Positions 7,423 to 16,934 of a DNA stretch of 42,422 bases are shown here, one piece after another; positions within the stretch are counted from its first letter, which is position 1; every line of letters starts with the position of its first letter. The position numbers and the translations under genes are program-made. A model generated the notes under the pieces. The model saw only the letters and a list, made by a program, of their open reading frames with translations, was not told the origin of the DNA and ran no database searches. Source of the stretch: Clostridia bacterium (GTDB lineage Bacteria; Bacillota; Clostridia; Lachnospirales; Lachnospiraceae); NCBI GenBank assembly GCA_910575245.1, contig CAJTEN010000036.1, forward strand, positions 1 through 42,422. Direction: 5' to 3'.

Positions 7423-7902
7423 TTATTCTCTATTGAGTTTCTGAGAGTGCTCTTCTCTCCGTAAAATCATTGCCTGGTCATAATAACGCATCGCTTTTTC
7501 ATATAGCTTCCTGCACTGCTCCTCATCATGGTAGGACAGACAGTCATCTGCATAACATAACGTTAAAAACGGTTCCTCCCGCCCTGTATCCCGTGGCAGT
7601 TTATTCCACAGGGAATACATCTTCCCTGCAAAAACCGCAATATCCGTATCTTCATATATCCGCAGGAGTGACCACATCAATATCTTCCCGAAATATTCTG
7701 TGTCGAAGCTGCTCCCCTCCATAATAGAGAGGGTATGCAAAACAGCCTCTTTGGGCGCCATTCCTTCCAGAGTAAGATAGGCCTCATTTTCCATATCTTC
7801 CATAAAGAGCCGGTCAAGTTTATCTGCATACAAAGGCCACACATCAAAGCCTTCACTATATAGCAATGCATATACAAACAGTTCCTCCATTGGTTCCCCC
7901 AT
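7423..7902 (-). CDS. Hypothetical acidic helical protein
   Basis: A 159-aa soluble protein that I do not recognise. It is rich in Glu, Tyr and Leu and looks all-helical, with repeated helix pairs (LYEKAMRYYDQAMILRREEH near the C-terminus) reminiscent of a tetratricopeptide-like scaffold, but no clear repeat consensus. No signal peptide or membrane segment. It is flanked by the dead transposase and the interrupted DUF1801 gene, so its neighbourhood gives no hint of function. 7271-7422 holds no gene. Confidence 0.5.
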   Translation of the reverse strand: MGEPMEELFVYALLYSEGFDVWPLYADKLDRLFMEDMENEAYLTLEGMAPKEAVLHTLSIMEGSSFDTEYFGKILMWSLLRIYEDTDIAVFAGKMYSLWNKLPRDTGREEPFLTLCYADDCLSYHDEEQCRKLYEKAMRYYDQAMILRREEHSQKLNRE

Positions 7903-7949
7903 ACAGTTATGAGCATTATCACGCTCCCTGTGAACAGAAAGCTGTCAGA

Positions 7950-8345
7950 TCAGCTTAAACACCATCTTGCGATATTTTCAATCAATTCTGCAGGTAACGC
8001 TTTATCATAAAGAAAATATATTGCATTTTTATTAGTGACAAATCCGTTTAACTCCGATGCAAACTTTCCAATGGCTTCAGCCCCTGCATAAAAACTGATG
8101 TGCTTTTTACAGGCAGAAAATGAGCTGGATTTTCCTTCTTTCTCATAATATGGCATTCTCCAGGATATACGTTCCTTTACACACGGAACGCTGTTTTGTA
8201 TTAAAACCATCATTTCCGTTAAACGGGGGCGTGTTTCTATGGGCTGCGAATCTATATATTCCAATACTGTTCAGGATGCTTTCCCACAGTAATGACCTTG
8301 GTTTATTCTTTTGAATTCTCTCCCGCACTTTGGGCATACCCACAT
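7950..8345 (-). pseudogene. Zinc-ribbon DUF1801 protein interrupted by an in-frame TGA
   Basis: Reading leftward from ATG 8345, preceded by a GGAGGAAA ribosome site, the frame encodes MWVCPKCGREFKRINQGHYCG, a CxxC...HxxC zinc ribbon. A TGA follows at 8271-8273. Without changing frame the sequence resumes EYIDSQPIETRPRLTEMM and continues through WRMPYYEKEGKSS and KKHISFYAG to DKALPAELIENIARW, the DUF1801 (YdhG/frataxin-like fold) domain. Family members with this zinc-ribbon-plus-DUF1801 layout are continuous, so one nonsense codon splits the gene. A TTG (8262-8264) could restart the second part, but without an evident ribosome site. Function of the family is not settled; iron handling is proposed for relatives. 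Confidence 0.7.
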
Positions 8346-8514
8346 ATCCGTTTCCTCCGTAAATCCCGGTTTTCCTCTCTGTTCCGTTCCCTCACAGTCC
8401 TTCATCTGCGGCTGCCTGTTTATCAGCAATACATCTATTCCCCGGAAAACAGGATTTTCCCCAATCCCCCCGGCTTTCCCGAAATTTCCATCTGCCGCAA
8501 AAACATTGACCCTC

Positions 8515-8745
8515 TCCGTGTTGCTGCTCCTGTCTCTGAACGCCGGGAACAGGAAGCCGCATTCCGGCTCACCCGGCTCATAGTCGCCGCTCACCGGGCA
8601 GACTGCACAGACTAAGAACCGGTAGACCTCCTCCGACTCCCACAGGCTTTCCTTATCGTTTGCTTTCAGCGGAGCGTCATAGCTGCCATGAAAAAAGTAA
8701 ATGGCATAGCTTTTTCCCGTCCGGTATCTCTGCAGTGCTTTCCTT
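8515..8745 (-). pseudogene. DUF4317 fragment
   Basis: Reading leftward from about 8745, the frame gives YRTGKSYAIYFFHGSYDAP, then ESEEVYRFLVCAVCPV and PECGFLFPAFRDRSSN. This combination (YDxP, ESEEV, CxxCPV, GFLFPAFxDR) is what I recall of the DUF4317 family, normally about 400 aa. Both ends are missing and the following codons (to about 8350) drift out of family similarity. A decayed piece of a chromosomal gene, consistent with the general erosion of 7.3-12 kb. Confidence 0.5.
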
Positions 8746-8828
8746 TTTTCTGCTATGGAAAATTATAACGTATTTTCTGCCGGAGGGCAATGCCTGCCCA
8801 TACCGTCTGTCCGGATATGTACCCCCTT

Positions 8829-9064
8829 GTTACAGTTCACGGCCCAATGCCATTAAGTTAAGTCTATACACAGCGTCTGATATGATAGGATTCTCCTGAG
8901 GGCCATTGGAAAACGCCGGTACTTAATGAGGTTTTTCACGAATTTAGTACCGCTGCGTTTGGAACTGAGCGAAAGCGCGTCCTTAGGAGATTCCTATCAT
9001 GTCAGGCGCGTCCGGCTTAACTTAATGACATTGGTTCACGGCCTAACCGTCCGCGAACTGTAAC
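8829..9064. repeat. 236-bp imperfect inverted repeat, MITE-like
   Basis: The outermost bases GTTACAGTTC (8829-8838) pair with GAACTGTAAC (9055-9064). Inward, CATTAAGTTAAG (8851-8862) pairs with CTTAACTTAATG (9016-9027), ATGATAGGA (8882-8890) with TCCTATCAT (8992-9000), and AAACGC-CGGTAC (911-922 of this kb) with GTACCG-then-GCGTTT (8947-8960). The whole segment can fold into one long, interrupted hairpin without a gene. It looks like a non-autonomous transposable element or relic insertion; a structured RNA is possible. 8746-8828 and 9065-9290 hold no gene I can support. Confidence 0.6.
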
Positions 9065-9291
9065 GCATCCAGCCCATGAAAAGTCGCCTTCGGCGAGGGG
9101 CTGGATGCCTGAAACCGTAGCTTTATCGGCCGGATGCCATGCGGCAATCTTATCCTCCGTCCGTTTGATCTCATGAGCCGTCTGCTCTTTTTCTGCTCCA
9201 CATCGGGGAATACCAGTTTCCCCATCTTTCCTGCCAGGTCTTTCATTTCTTCACGTTTTCCCCTTCCTGCAGACATGCCTGCTGAAGATTG

Positions 9292-9325
9292 TATGACAGC
9301 GGCATATCTCTATGCCGCTGTCATA
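9292..9325 (-). terminator. 15-bp stem, 4-nt loop; probable terminator of the surface-protein gene
   Basis: TATGACAGCGGCATA (9292-9306) pairs perfectly with TATGCCGCTGTCATA (9311-9325) around TCTC. It lies just past the end of the minus-strand surface-protein remnant. No long T-run follows, so termination may be partial. Confidence 0.5.
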
Positions 9326-9346
9326 AATCCATATGATCGTAATGCT

Positions 9347-11346
9347 TTATTTCTCAAAACTGCGTTTTCCCTCACAGATGGATAATGCTGCGAAAAGAAC
9401 GCCGAACATTCCGACAGCCTCAAAAAGGCAGATCGGTGTAGTGCGGCCTGTCTGGATCACAGGCTCTTTCTGGGTTTCTGCTCCTGCTACGCCGGTCTGT
9501 GTGCCGGATGCCCCTTTCTGCAGAAATATCTGTACTTTCATCCTGTCCGGAATCCGGCATGAAACTTCCTGATTTCTTATCTGTACCGGCTTCGGCTGTG
9601 GAAGCTTCTTTTTTAGTATCAGAACCGGTGCCGGCTAATAGGTACTGCCCGCCTTACTGATAAACGCCTGCTTACCAGTATACCAGCCCTTGAAAGTGAA
9701 ACTTTCACGTTCTGCTGCGGGAAGTTTTACGCCTGCTCCCTTTTCTACTTTTATAGAGGATTCTTTTACGGTGCCGCCGTTGGCGTCATATTTTACGGTG
9801 TAGATATCTTTGGTTTCTGCATTGCTTCCCTGGTCTGTACCCTGACCTGTGTCATCAGCATTAGGATTATCTTCTTTCGCCTTCTCCCATTTTGCATAGA
9901 AATCCGTGTCCTGCGTGATCCGGTAGGAGTCACGGTAGGTTCCTGCAAACTGGGGCAGGGATTTATCGAGATACCAGCCTGCAAATTCATAGCCCTCTTT
10001 CGTGCAGGCAGGAAGGGTAATGATATCATCTATTTTTGCGGTGATATCCCCGCCTTCCATTATGCCGCCGTCTGCGTCAAAAGTGACTGTGGCATCCGCT
10101 TTTTCCCATACTGTGTAATAAGCGGTATCTTTCTCCGGGGGGCAGGATGTTCTTCCCCTGCATTTCCTGCAAGGACTGTCAGTGCTTCCTCCTCATACCA
10201 GCCTTTGAAGCTGTAGCCTTTTCTCGCTGCGTCCGGAAATATGATATTCGCCCCGGGAATGACCTTTGCGCTGTCTGTCCCCTCTTCCATGCCATTGTTA
10301 TATGTATAGGTAACAGTCACAGTGGCAGGCCTTGGGGCTTCCCATTTCGCATACAGGTAAAGGTCTGCCGTCAGGCTGATCTCCTGCCCTTCCGCATAAT
10401 CAGTTCCCGTCCGGTTCCATGTTCCATCCCACAAGCTCATATCCGGGATTGATGAAATGTCCCATGATCGAATAGATCTCTTCCCGCTCCAGGATGAATG
10501 CTATATTCCCACTTGTATAACGGTTCGGATCAGAAACTACAATGCTCCCGCCTGCAGGCTCATTATTAGCGTCATACCTGACAGTATAGGTCTCCGGCGC
10601 TTCTGCGAGGTAGATGTTCTCTCCCTTTTTTTCTGTGCAGTATTCTTCCGTACGCCACACAAACTGCTCCGTACTGGCATCCTTATGGTACAGTCTGCCA
10701 TCGATCAGTACGCGGCTCGGCTTAATGGTGTCATATCCGCCAAACACAAACGTTGAATCGCTCCCGAAATCTTCATCTAACAGGATCGACGCGCCTGTGT
10801 TATAAAAATAGTGAATATCGCATGTTTCTAAGCCTGCTGTAAGGTTATCCTCCATGACAATCTTCCCGGACAGGATGATCCCTGTCTCATTCCCGTAGCA
10901 GATGACGCCTCCGGCATGGCTGAATCCTGCTGTCGGGTTCCCTGTGAAAGTGCAGTCACAGATGACCAGGGGAAGTGTCCCTTCGCCTTTCGCTGTCTGG
11001 ATCGCGCTGCCCCTTGCAGCCGGCTGTATATAGGCCAAGACTTTCCCCATCGGCAACATAATTATTCTGAAAGACCGTTCCGCTCTCCATGGTGTAAGAG
11101 CCGTCTACATAGACGAGCGCACTCTGCCATGTCCTGCCGGAATTCCCTTATCACCCTCAGGGTGCCTGAAACGCTGCAGTCCTTTAGTACTGTGATCGTC
11201 TCCCCTGCCTGTACATTCTGGAAGGCGCTTTCAATGTCTTCATAATAGATATCTCCGATCCTTGCTTCATGGCCTGCCCTGCCCCTATAAGGGGCTATTA
11301 CCTGCTTGCGCCCGGAAGGCGCACTGAAGATCTGCCAGCTGCACAT
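9347..11346 (-). pseudogene. Frameshifted cell-surface protein with InlB-type B repeats and sortase-like tail
   Basis: Reading leftward, family-like sequence is spread over at least four frames: IGDIYYEDIESAFQNVQAGETITVL (about 11210-11290), a beta-helix-like stretch with GGVICYGNETGIILSG and a following YTVRYDANN (10400-11059), then repeats of the Listeria-Bacteroides/InlB B type (GYSFKGWY, GYEFAGWYLDKS, YDANGG, FTFKGWYTG; each closing in YAKWE) at 9635-10440. The extreme end (9347-9541) has VIQTGRTTPICLFE followed by a hydrophobic helix and KRSFEK, a degenerate sortase sorting signal. Adhesin-like extracellular protein. Frameshifts near 10060, 10430, 11060 and 9600 plus the missing N-terminus next to IS200 make it dead. 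Confidence 0.7.
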
Positions 11347-11369
11347 AAGGGTCTTGCTGGTTTGCTTTG

Positions 11370-11935
11370 ACTTCCTACTACCACTCCAAGTGGTCTATTT
11401 CTTGTTTTTCTTCACCGGCTCACCTGTAAACGGGTCAATATACTCTACTAGAGACATCTGGCCATATTCCAGATCTTCTTTTAGTTGATTCTGGATATAC
11501 ACTTTTATTGCAGCCATGTTCTTCCTTACCGTGTCTACATAGTATCCCCGGCACCATAAATGCCTGTTCCCATACTTGTACTTTAGATTCCCGTGTTTTT
11601 CAAATATCATCAGTGAACTCTTTCCTTTCAGATATCCTACGGTCTCTGACACAGAATATTTAGGCCGGATCCTTACCAGCATATGGATGTGGTCCGGACA
11701 GCATTCTGCCTCTATGGTCTCTATCCCTTTTCTTCTGCATAGGGTTCCCAGTATCTGTCCCACATCTGCCTTGATATCCTTATATATTACCTGTCTCCTG
11801 TACTTTGGTCCAAAAACGATATGATACTTGCATTCCCATTTTACATGCGCTAAACTGTTATTGTCCATTTTGGACCTCCCCCTGCAGAGTAGGGCGTTTA
11901 TTTTTTACTGTGACACAATAAAACGACGGAGATAT
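11370..11935 (-). mobile_element. IS200/IS605-type element carrying only tnpA
   Basis: The element is bounded by sub-terminal hairpins rather than terminal inverted repeats, as expected for IS200: ACCACT/AGTGGT around 11379-11394 near the gene's 3' end and CGTTTATT/AATAAAACG at 11895-11925 near its 5' end. No target duplication is visible. It sits between the surface-protein remnant and the GH43 gene and may have removed the former's 5' end. Exact boundaries are uncertain by some tens of bases. Confidence 0.6.
11395..11868 (-). CDS. tnpA: IS200/IS605 family transposase TnpA (HUH, single-strand)
   Basis: A 157-aa Y1 transposase that cuts and joins single-stranded DNA at hairpin ends. The metal-binding HUH motif is in CPDHIHMLV (about 58-66) and the catalytic Tyr is in the C-terminal helix (VRKNMAAIKVYIQNQ, about 118-132). 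The N-terminus WECKYHIVFGPKYRRQV is the usual opening strand. Length matches IS200 TnpA. No tnpB accompanies it. The frame is intact, so the enzyme may still be active. Confidence 0.9.
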   Translation of the reverse strand: MDNNSLAHVKWECKYHIVFGPKYRRQVIYKDIKADVGQILGTLCRRKGIETIEAECCPDHIHMLVRIRPKYSVSETVGYLKGKSSLMIFEKHGNLKYKYGNRHLWCRGYYVDTVRKNMAAIKVYIQNQLKEDLEYGQMSLVEYIDPFTGEPVKKNKK

Positions 11936-11967
11936 GAACTGATGCCACTCTCCGCCCTATTATTCTA

Positions 11968-13770
11968 CTACTTGGAAAAAAGCCTCACGGTATTTCCCTC
12001 CGTAATCCCGTTTTCATTAAAAGCATCCACACGCACATAATACTCTGTTCCTTTCACCAGCGCACCGACACGCTTTTCCTTTCCAAATATCATATAGCTG
12101 TGATAAAGTTTTTCCGGACTGCTGCCCCACAGAATATTATACCCCACGGCTTCGCCATCCGTGATTTTTACTGTCATATCCAGATCATTTTCCCGTACAG
12201 CTTCAAACTTCGGTGCCTTCGGCTTTTCCCCGTCCCCGGTGCCAAATACGCGAAGACCCGAAATACACGGCTGCTGCCCATAAGGTATTTCCAAAACTGT
12301 CAGTTTTAAGAATCGTACCTGAATGCCTTCTTCCCGCACCACCAAATCATGGGGCAGATCCGTTGTCACTTCCGATTTATCCTGCACCATAAAATAATTC
12401 TCACCATCCAGAGAGCCTTCCAGTCTCCAGCGGGTTGCGTAGTCTTTCTCCTCAATATACCGTGCCTGCGTTGTTCCACGGATTTCTCCCGGTACCGGAA
12501 TAGCAATCCCATCATCTGCAAAATTAATCTGGACTGCATTTACCGTATATTCCTTCTCCAGATCAACCTGTATCCATTCTCCGCTGTTGGCAGTTGCCGC
12601 GCGCCACCACGTCTGCACATTCTCATCAGTAGCCTGTTCCGGTCCTTTTCCTTTCTCGCTGGAAGAAGCTACAGCCGGCTTACCGTAGCTGAGAAGATAC
12701 CATCCGGGTTCTTTCCACGGATCCATCTTACAGTCATCAACCTCCATGGGCCAGTCTCCATAGCGTTGGTTGCAGAAAAGTTCCCCGTCCGCATCAAATC
12801 CGGCCGGCCAGATCCCCACACGCCGTTCAAAATCATGATTCTTACTGATTCTCATAGTTGCCGCATGCCATAAATTATCCTGCCTGTCCCACATGGTAGA
12901 GCCATGCCCTGCACCCGGCAGGAAGCCGCCGGGCTTATAAGAATAGGGATTATTATCTGCAGGCGTAAAGGGACCAAGAGGAGAATCCCCTATATAAACT
13001 CCATCGGAATAAATATTATACTGTGTTCCCGAACAGGCGTACTGTAAATAATATTTTCCCTGATACTTATCCATCCAGGCGCCTTCAATATAAGGCTTGT
13101 CGCTAAGCATCCCTCTGATCAAAGGAATATATTCTTCCGGGATCTTCTCCCCTGTCTCCGGTCCCTGCATCTTAAGAAAGCCTTCCAAAGCTGCATCCAC
13201 TTCCTTTTCGCTCTTTGGATATCTGCAGTGATCTTCTCCCACACGCTCATACCCTTTACTCCACGCATCCCCGTTGATCAACGCTTTACGTTCTCCTATG
13301 GGAAGCATGGTCTCCGGATTCAGCTCTACGCCCCAAAGCGGTGTGGCATTAGAACACCCCCAGTAAAAATATACTCTCCCGTCATCATCACAGAACAGAT
13401 TCGGATCCCAGAAATCAAAACTGCCCGTAATCTCTTCGTATGGTCCGTTTAAGATATCCTTCGTGCGGTAAAAGTTACAATTTTCTCCACGTTTGGAAGC
13501 GCTGAAATACACATATTCACCAATCACCCTCACATCCGGCGCATAATCATAAAGGGGCAGATTCTCCGGCAGGCGGCAGCTCTCCCATTGAACCATATCT
13601 TCTGACACCCAGACACTCAACGTCATAGACGCAAAAATATAATACCTCCCCTGAAAACAGATCATAGAAGGATCCGCCGCCTCCCTGCAGATCTGCATCC
13701 TTTGTTTACGGGGATCGGCATTGAATTGATAACGGTAATTAATATTGATCGGATTACAAAAATACTTCAT
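11968..13770 (-). CDS. GH43 glycosidase (arabinosidase/xylosidase-like) with F5/8 type C module
   Basis: A 600-aa intracellular-looking enzyme without signal peptide. Residues 20-370 form the five-bladed GH43 propeller: putative catalytic base D33 in AADPSM, pKa-modulating D122 in FWDPNLF and acid E229 in YIEGAWM. Residues about 380-525 are a discoidin (F5/8C) carbohydrate-binding module (WWRAATANSGEWIQVDL), and about 530-600 look like a fibronectin-III-type domain. I chose ATG 13770, which has an AAGGAGA site and overlaps the GH78 gene by 17 bases; the frame extends upstream but lacks a site. Likely removes alpha-L-arabinofuranosyl or beta-xylosyl units; the precise substrate cannot be read from sequence. 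Confidence 0.85.
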   Translation of the reverse strand: MKYFCNPININYRYQFNADPRKQRMQICREAADPSMICFQGRYYIFASMTLSVWVSEDMVQWESCRLPENLPLYDYAPDVRVIGEYVYFSASKRGENCNFYRTKDILNGPYEEITGSFDFWDPNLFCDDDGRVYFYWGCSNATPLWGVELNPETMLPIGERKALINGDAWSKGYERVGEDHCRYPKSEKEVDAALEGFLKMQGPETGEKIPEEYIPLIRGMLSDKPYIEGAWMDKYQGKYYLQYACSGTQYNIYSDGVYIGDSPLGPFTPADNNPYSYKPGGFLPGAGHGSTMWDRQDNLWHAATMRISKNHDFERRVGIWPAGFDADGELFCNQRYGDWPMEVDDCKMDPWKEPGWYLLSYGKPAVASSSEKGKGPEQATDENVQTWWRAATANSGEWIQVDLEKEYTVNAVQINFADDGIAIPVPGEIRGTTQARYIEEKDYATRWRLEGSLDGENYFMVQDKSEVTTDLPHDLVVREEGIQVRFLKLTVLEIPYGQQPCISGLRVFGTGDGEKPKAPKFEAVRENDLDMTVKITDGEAVGYNILWGSSPEKLYHSYMIFGKEKRVGALVKGTEYYVRVDAFNENGITEGNTVRLFSK

Positions 13771-15958
13771 AAGAATATTCTCCTTCCTCAACTTCTTCCA
13801 CTCTTCCGTCCGGAAGATGAATCTCTGCATTCGTTGGCACGGCTACTTTCACTGTCAGCTTATCACCCTCATACTTCCATGCCGATCTGATTTCCCCTGC
13901 TCTCGAAAGATAACTTCCTGACACGCCGGCAAGCCGTTTATCCGGATAAGGCTGTATTTTTATCTTCTTAAATCCCGGAACAAGAGGTTTAATTCCCAAA
14001 ATATACTGATAATAAAATTCTCCCACACTGCCAAAAGCATAGTGGTTAAATGAAACCATATTATCATCCGTTATCTTGTCCTCGTTGACGGTTCCGTCTT
14101 CGCGGATGGCATCCCATCTCTCCCATGTGGTAGTCGCCCCGCGGTCAACCTGATACATCCAGCCCGGACAGCTGTCGTGGAGCAGAATATCATAAGCAAG
14201 TTCTGTCTCGCCTGCCTCGATCAGCATGGGAAGCAGATGCTCCGTTGCAAAAAATCCCGTCGTCATTCCATCCCTGCGCACATTCTCCACATATTTCTTT
14301 AAAACCTTCTGCCGCAGTTCCCCTTCCGGAATCACAAATTTCAACGCCATAATGTACGCCGACTGATAATCATCCGCCACATCTCCGTCTTCTTTTACAA
14401 ACATCTGCATATAAGCATCTCGCGTTGCCTGATACTGCGCGCTGTAACGGTCAGCATCCTCTTCATACCCAAGCATCTTCGCCGTTTCACTAAGCACTTT
14501 TAAATCGTGTACGATAAAGGAATTGGAAATCGGGTTATTATGCTGTGCCTGCCATGCCATATCCTTCCCAAGCGCCAGCCAGTCGCCCAAAGATACACCC
14601 AGCCAGAGGTTTTTGCCATCCATTTTCCGGATTTCAGCTTCCACAAATTTTTTCATGCTCTCATACTGCCCCGGAAGCGCTTTTTCATCCCCAAACTGCC
14701 AGTACATCATTTCCGGCAGAATTGTGACCGCATTCCCCCAACCAAGCATATTCACAAAACCGATACCCGCCGGTCCGGTCTGCGGCACAGTGGCGCACAC
14801 ATATCCTTCCGAATTATCAAGCTGCCCCAATTCCAGATCACGCAGAAAGTTTTTCCAGAAATGATTGGTATCAAAATTATAAGCGCCTGTCAGTGCATAA
14901 ACCTGTCCGTCCCCGGTATATCCCATCCGTTCATCCCGCTGCGGGCAATCAGTCGGCACTTCCACATAATTAGATTTCTGTCCCCACACCTGATTTTCAT
15001 ATAGTTTCTGTACCTTTTCATGCTCGCAGGTAAAAAATCCCGTTCGTTCCATATCTGTATAAAGTGCATAGGCTTTTATCATTCCAGGCCTGTACTGTGT
15101 CCCGGAAAGCTCCATGTAACGAAAACCCATGTATGTAAATCTCGGACGGTATACCTTTTTTTCCTCCCCCGCATGATATACAATGGTCGCCCTGGCTTTC
15201 CTTAAATTTGCAGTATAAAGGCTTCCATCCGGATTCAATATTTCTCCGTGACGGACTGCTACCGCTTCATCCGTAAGAAACGCCGGATCAATCTCCACAA
15301 TACCTGCAAAATTCTGTCCAAAATCCAGGATCGTTCCGTTCTTTGATGTCATGACAGCTTTTACCGGCATCTCTTCCTGAACCCGGACCTCTGTCAATGT
15401 TTTTTCCAGCGAAAAGTTCTTTTTTTCTTCAAAAACCACCGGATGTCCGATAACGCTGTCTCTCCCGTCAGCATAATAGATTTCGCCATCATATTCTCCG
15501 GCATACGCATAAGGAGAAGCCAGTTCATCCACTTCCATACCGGAATGGAATACCTTTTCACTTCCATCGGCCAATTTAAGGCACAACATCCAGGAAACCG
15601 CCGGTTTATCTCCGTATATCTGTGTCTTATTCTCACAAAGAAATCTTCCGCAGTACCAGCCCTGTCCCAGATAAATTACCAGTTGGTTATCTTCCACAGA
15701 ACCGGATTTTGTGTGCAAAAGTTCCGTCACGTCATTCTCCTGATAAAGGACTCGCCGCGGGTAGTAAGTATATCCGGGGGCGAACATCTGCTTTCCAACT
15801 TTTTTTCCATTGATCTCTGCTTCATAGACGCCAAGCGCCGTAGAAAAAAGCACTGCCTTAACAATATCTTTTCCGGAAAACTTCTGCCGGAAAACCGCCA
15901 CATCCCCCTCTTTGTACTCCCGGTCTACGGTGATAAAGTATTGTTTTAATTCCTGCAT
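13754..15958 (-). CDS. Alpha-L-rhamnosidase, GH78
   Basis: A 734-aa protein that should release terminal alpha-L-rhamnose from plant glycosides or pectin side chains by inversion. An N-terminal beta-sandwich (about 20-290) includes FSTALGVYEAEINGKKVG, FAPGYTYYPRRVLYQ and LDFGQNFAGIVEI. The (alpha/alpha)6 catalytic domain (about 300-640) has the general acid E343 in CPQRDERMGYTGD and the second family block GATTTWERWD (near 600). The C-terminal beta-sandwich closes at GEYSYEVFL. No signal peptide is seen, so the substrate is imported first. Third gene of the GH2-isomerase-GH78-GH43 run; overlaps GH43 by 17 bases. Confidence 0.92.
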   Translation of the reverse strand: MQELKQYFITVDREYKEGDVAVFRQKFSGKDIVKAVLFSTALGVYEAEINGKKVGKQMFAPGYTYYPRRVLYQENDVTELLHTKSGSVEDNQLVIYLGQGWYCGRFLCENKTQIYGDKPAVSWMLCLKLADGSEKVFHSGMEVDELASPYAYAGEYDGEIYYADGRDSVIGHPVVFEEKKNFSLEKTLTEVRVQEEMPVKAVMTSKNGTILDFGQNFAGIVEIDPAFLTDEAVAVRHGEILNPDGSLYTANLRKARATIVYHAGEEKKVYRPRFTYMGFRYMELSGTQYRPGMIKAYALYTDMERTGFFTCEHEKVQKLYENQVWGQKSNYVEVPTDCPQRDERMGYTGDGQVYALTGAYNFDTNHFWKNFLRDLELGQLDNSEGYVCATVPQTGPAGIGFVNMLGWGNAVTILPEMMYWQFGDEKALPGQYESMKKFVEAEIRKMDGKNLWLGVSLGDWLALGKDMAWQAQHNNPISNSFIVHDLKVLSETAKMLGYEEDADRYSAQYQATRDAYMQMFVKEDGDVADDYQSAYIMALKFVIPEGELRQKVLKKYVENVRRDGMTTGFFATEHLLPMLIEAGETELAYDILLHDSCPGWMYQVDRGATTTWERWDAIREDGTVNEDKITDDNMVSFNHYAFGSVGEFYYQYILGIKPLVPGFKKIKIQPYPDKRLAGVSGSYLSRAGEIRSAWKYEGDKLTVKVAVPTNAEIHLPDGRVEEVEEGEYSYEVFL

Positions 15959-16058
15959 TTTGACTCTTCCTTTCCAAAATATTACAGATTATAATCATGG
16001 CAATCTGACATTTGCAGCCCACACAATAACTACATAAACCTGCTTGAACCGCTGCCTG

Positions 16059-16907
16059 TCATACATATTTCATCATAAATTCCGCCGAAAGCTGTATAGA
16101 CTTGACCGGCGATTTATCTGCCCAATTCTTATGGCTCTCCAGAATAACTGCATCCACCCCTGCTGCCTTAGCCTGCTGTGTCATAGCCGGCAGATCCATA
16201 TTTCCGTATCCAAGTTCCATGCTGTCTGACTTTAAGATTGGCGTCATGGATGCTCCCGATACCCTGCTGCCCCGGTCATTAATATGATAAAGTTTGAGCC
16301 TGCCACCTAATTGCCGCATCAGAGGCAGGGCGTTTACCCCAGCCTCTGCAGGCCAGTAAGAATCAAATTCAAAGTTCAGATATTCCGGGTCTGTTTCCTC
16401 CAGCAGAAACTGATACGCCGTCTTTTCCCTGGATATTTTGCGGAATTCACAGTTATGATTATGATATAAAAGCTCTATGTTTCCCTGCTTTAACTCTTTT
16501 CCTGCTTTATTTAGATCCTCCGCCAGTTTTTGGACTGCCTTCTCATCTGAATAATCAAAACGATACATGCCCGTTATAACCACATACTTTGTTCCGAACT
16601 TTCTCGCTTCCTCTATCACCGCTTCCGGTTCTCTCTGGATGGTTCCCAAATCTTCATGCACACTTACCACCGAAAGCCCGGCTCCTTTTACCAGAGCATT
16701 CCAATCCAGATTACCGCCCTTTCCCACCGGCATTCCAGCCATCTTTGTCATCATCCGTACCATGAATGAGGTAGGGCGGATCATAAATCCATTTAACTCG
16801 ATTCCGTCATACCCTGCCTGCTTAATGGCAGAGAGCGTTTCCTTTGCCTGCGCTTCTTTTGCCGTCACTGTTCCCAGCATGATCTGCTGCACCGCCCTTA
16901 TTGGCAT
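16059..16907 (-). CDS. Sugar phosphate isomerase/epimerase-like TIM barrel protein
   Basis: A 282-aa protein of the xylose-isomerase-like (AP endonuclease 2) barrel family. Markers: GYDGIELNGF (about 31-40), SVHEDLG (about 82-88), IELLYHNHNCEF (about 144-155), LNFEFDSYW (metal Asp/Glu), LKLYHINDRG (about 205-214) and the final VILESHKNW Glu. These supply the metal-binding His/Glu/Asp set. It sits between GH2 and GH78, so it probably converts a released sugar or a keto-sugar intermediate. The substrate is unknown. C-glycoside deglycosylation partners of this fold exist, but no partner gene is present here. Confidence 0.82.
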   Translation of the reverse strand: MPIRAVQQIMLGTVTAKEAQAKETLSAIKQAGYDGIELNGFMIRPTSFMVRMMTKMAGMPVGKGGNLDWNALVKGAGLSVVSVHEDLGTIQREPEAVIEEARKFGTKYVVITGMYRFDYSDEKAVQKLAEDLNKAGKELKQGNIELLYHNHNCEFRKISREKTAYQFLLEETDPEYLNFEFDSYWPAEAGVNALPLMRQLGGRLKLYHINDRGSRVSGASMTPILKSDSMELGYGNMDLPAMTQQAKAAGVDAVILESHKNWADKSPVKSIQLSAEFMMKYV

Positions 16908-16934
16908 AACAATGTCCTCCTTCCGGTCTTTCTT

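Noticed and set aside
8271..8273. Selenocysteine codon in the DUF1801 gene
   Set aside because: No SECIS-like hairpin stands out just after the TGA, and relatives do not use Cys at that place as far as I recall.
9043..9276. A 77-aa minus-strand reading frame rich in Arg/Lys
   Set aside because: It overlaps the hairpin's edge, has no ribosome site and resembles no family; treated as chance.
10457..10805. Plus-strand frames inside the surface-protein remnant
   Set aside because: They are antisense shadows of the repeat-bearing strand.
16059..16907. C-glycoside deglycosylase component (DgpC-like)
   Set aside because: The fold matches, but no small partner subunit or Gfo/Idh oxidoreductase is present, and the length is shorter than I recall for that family.
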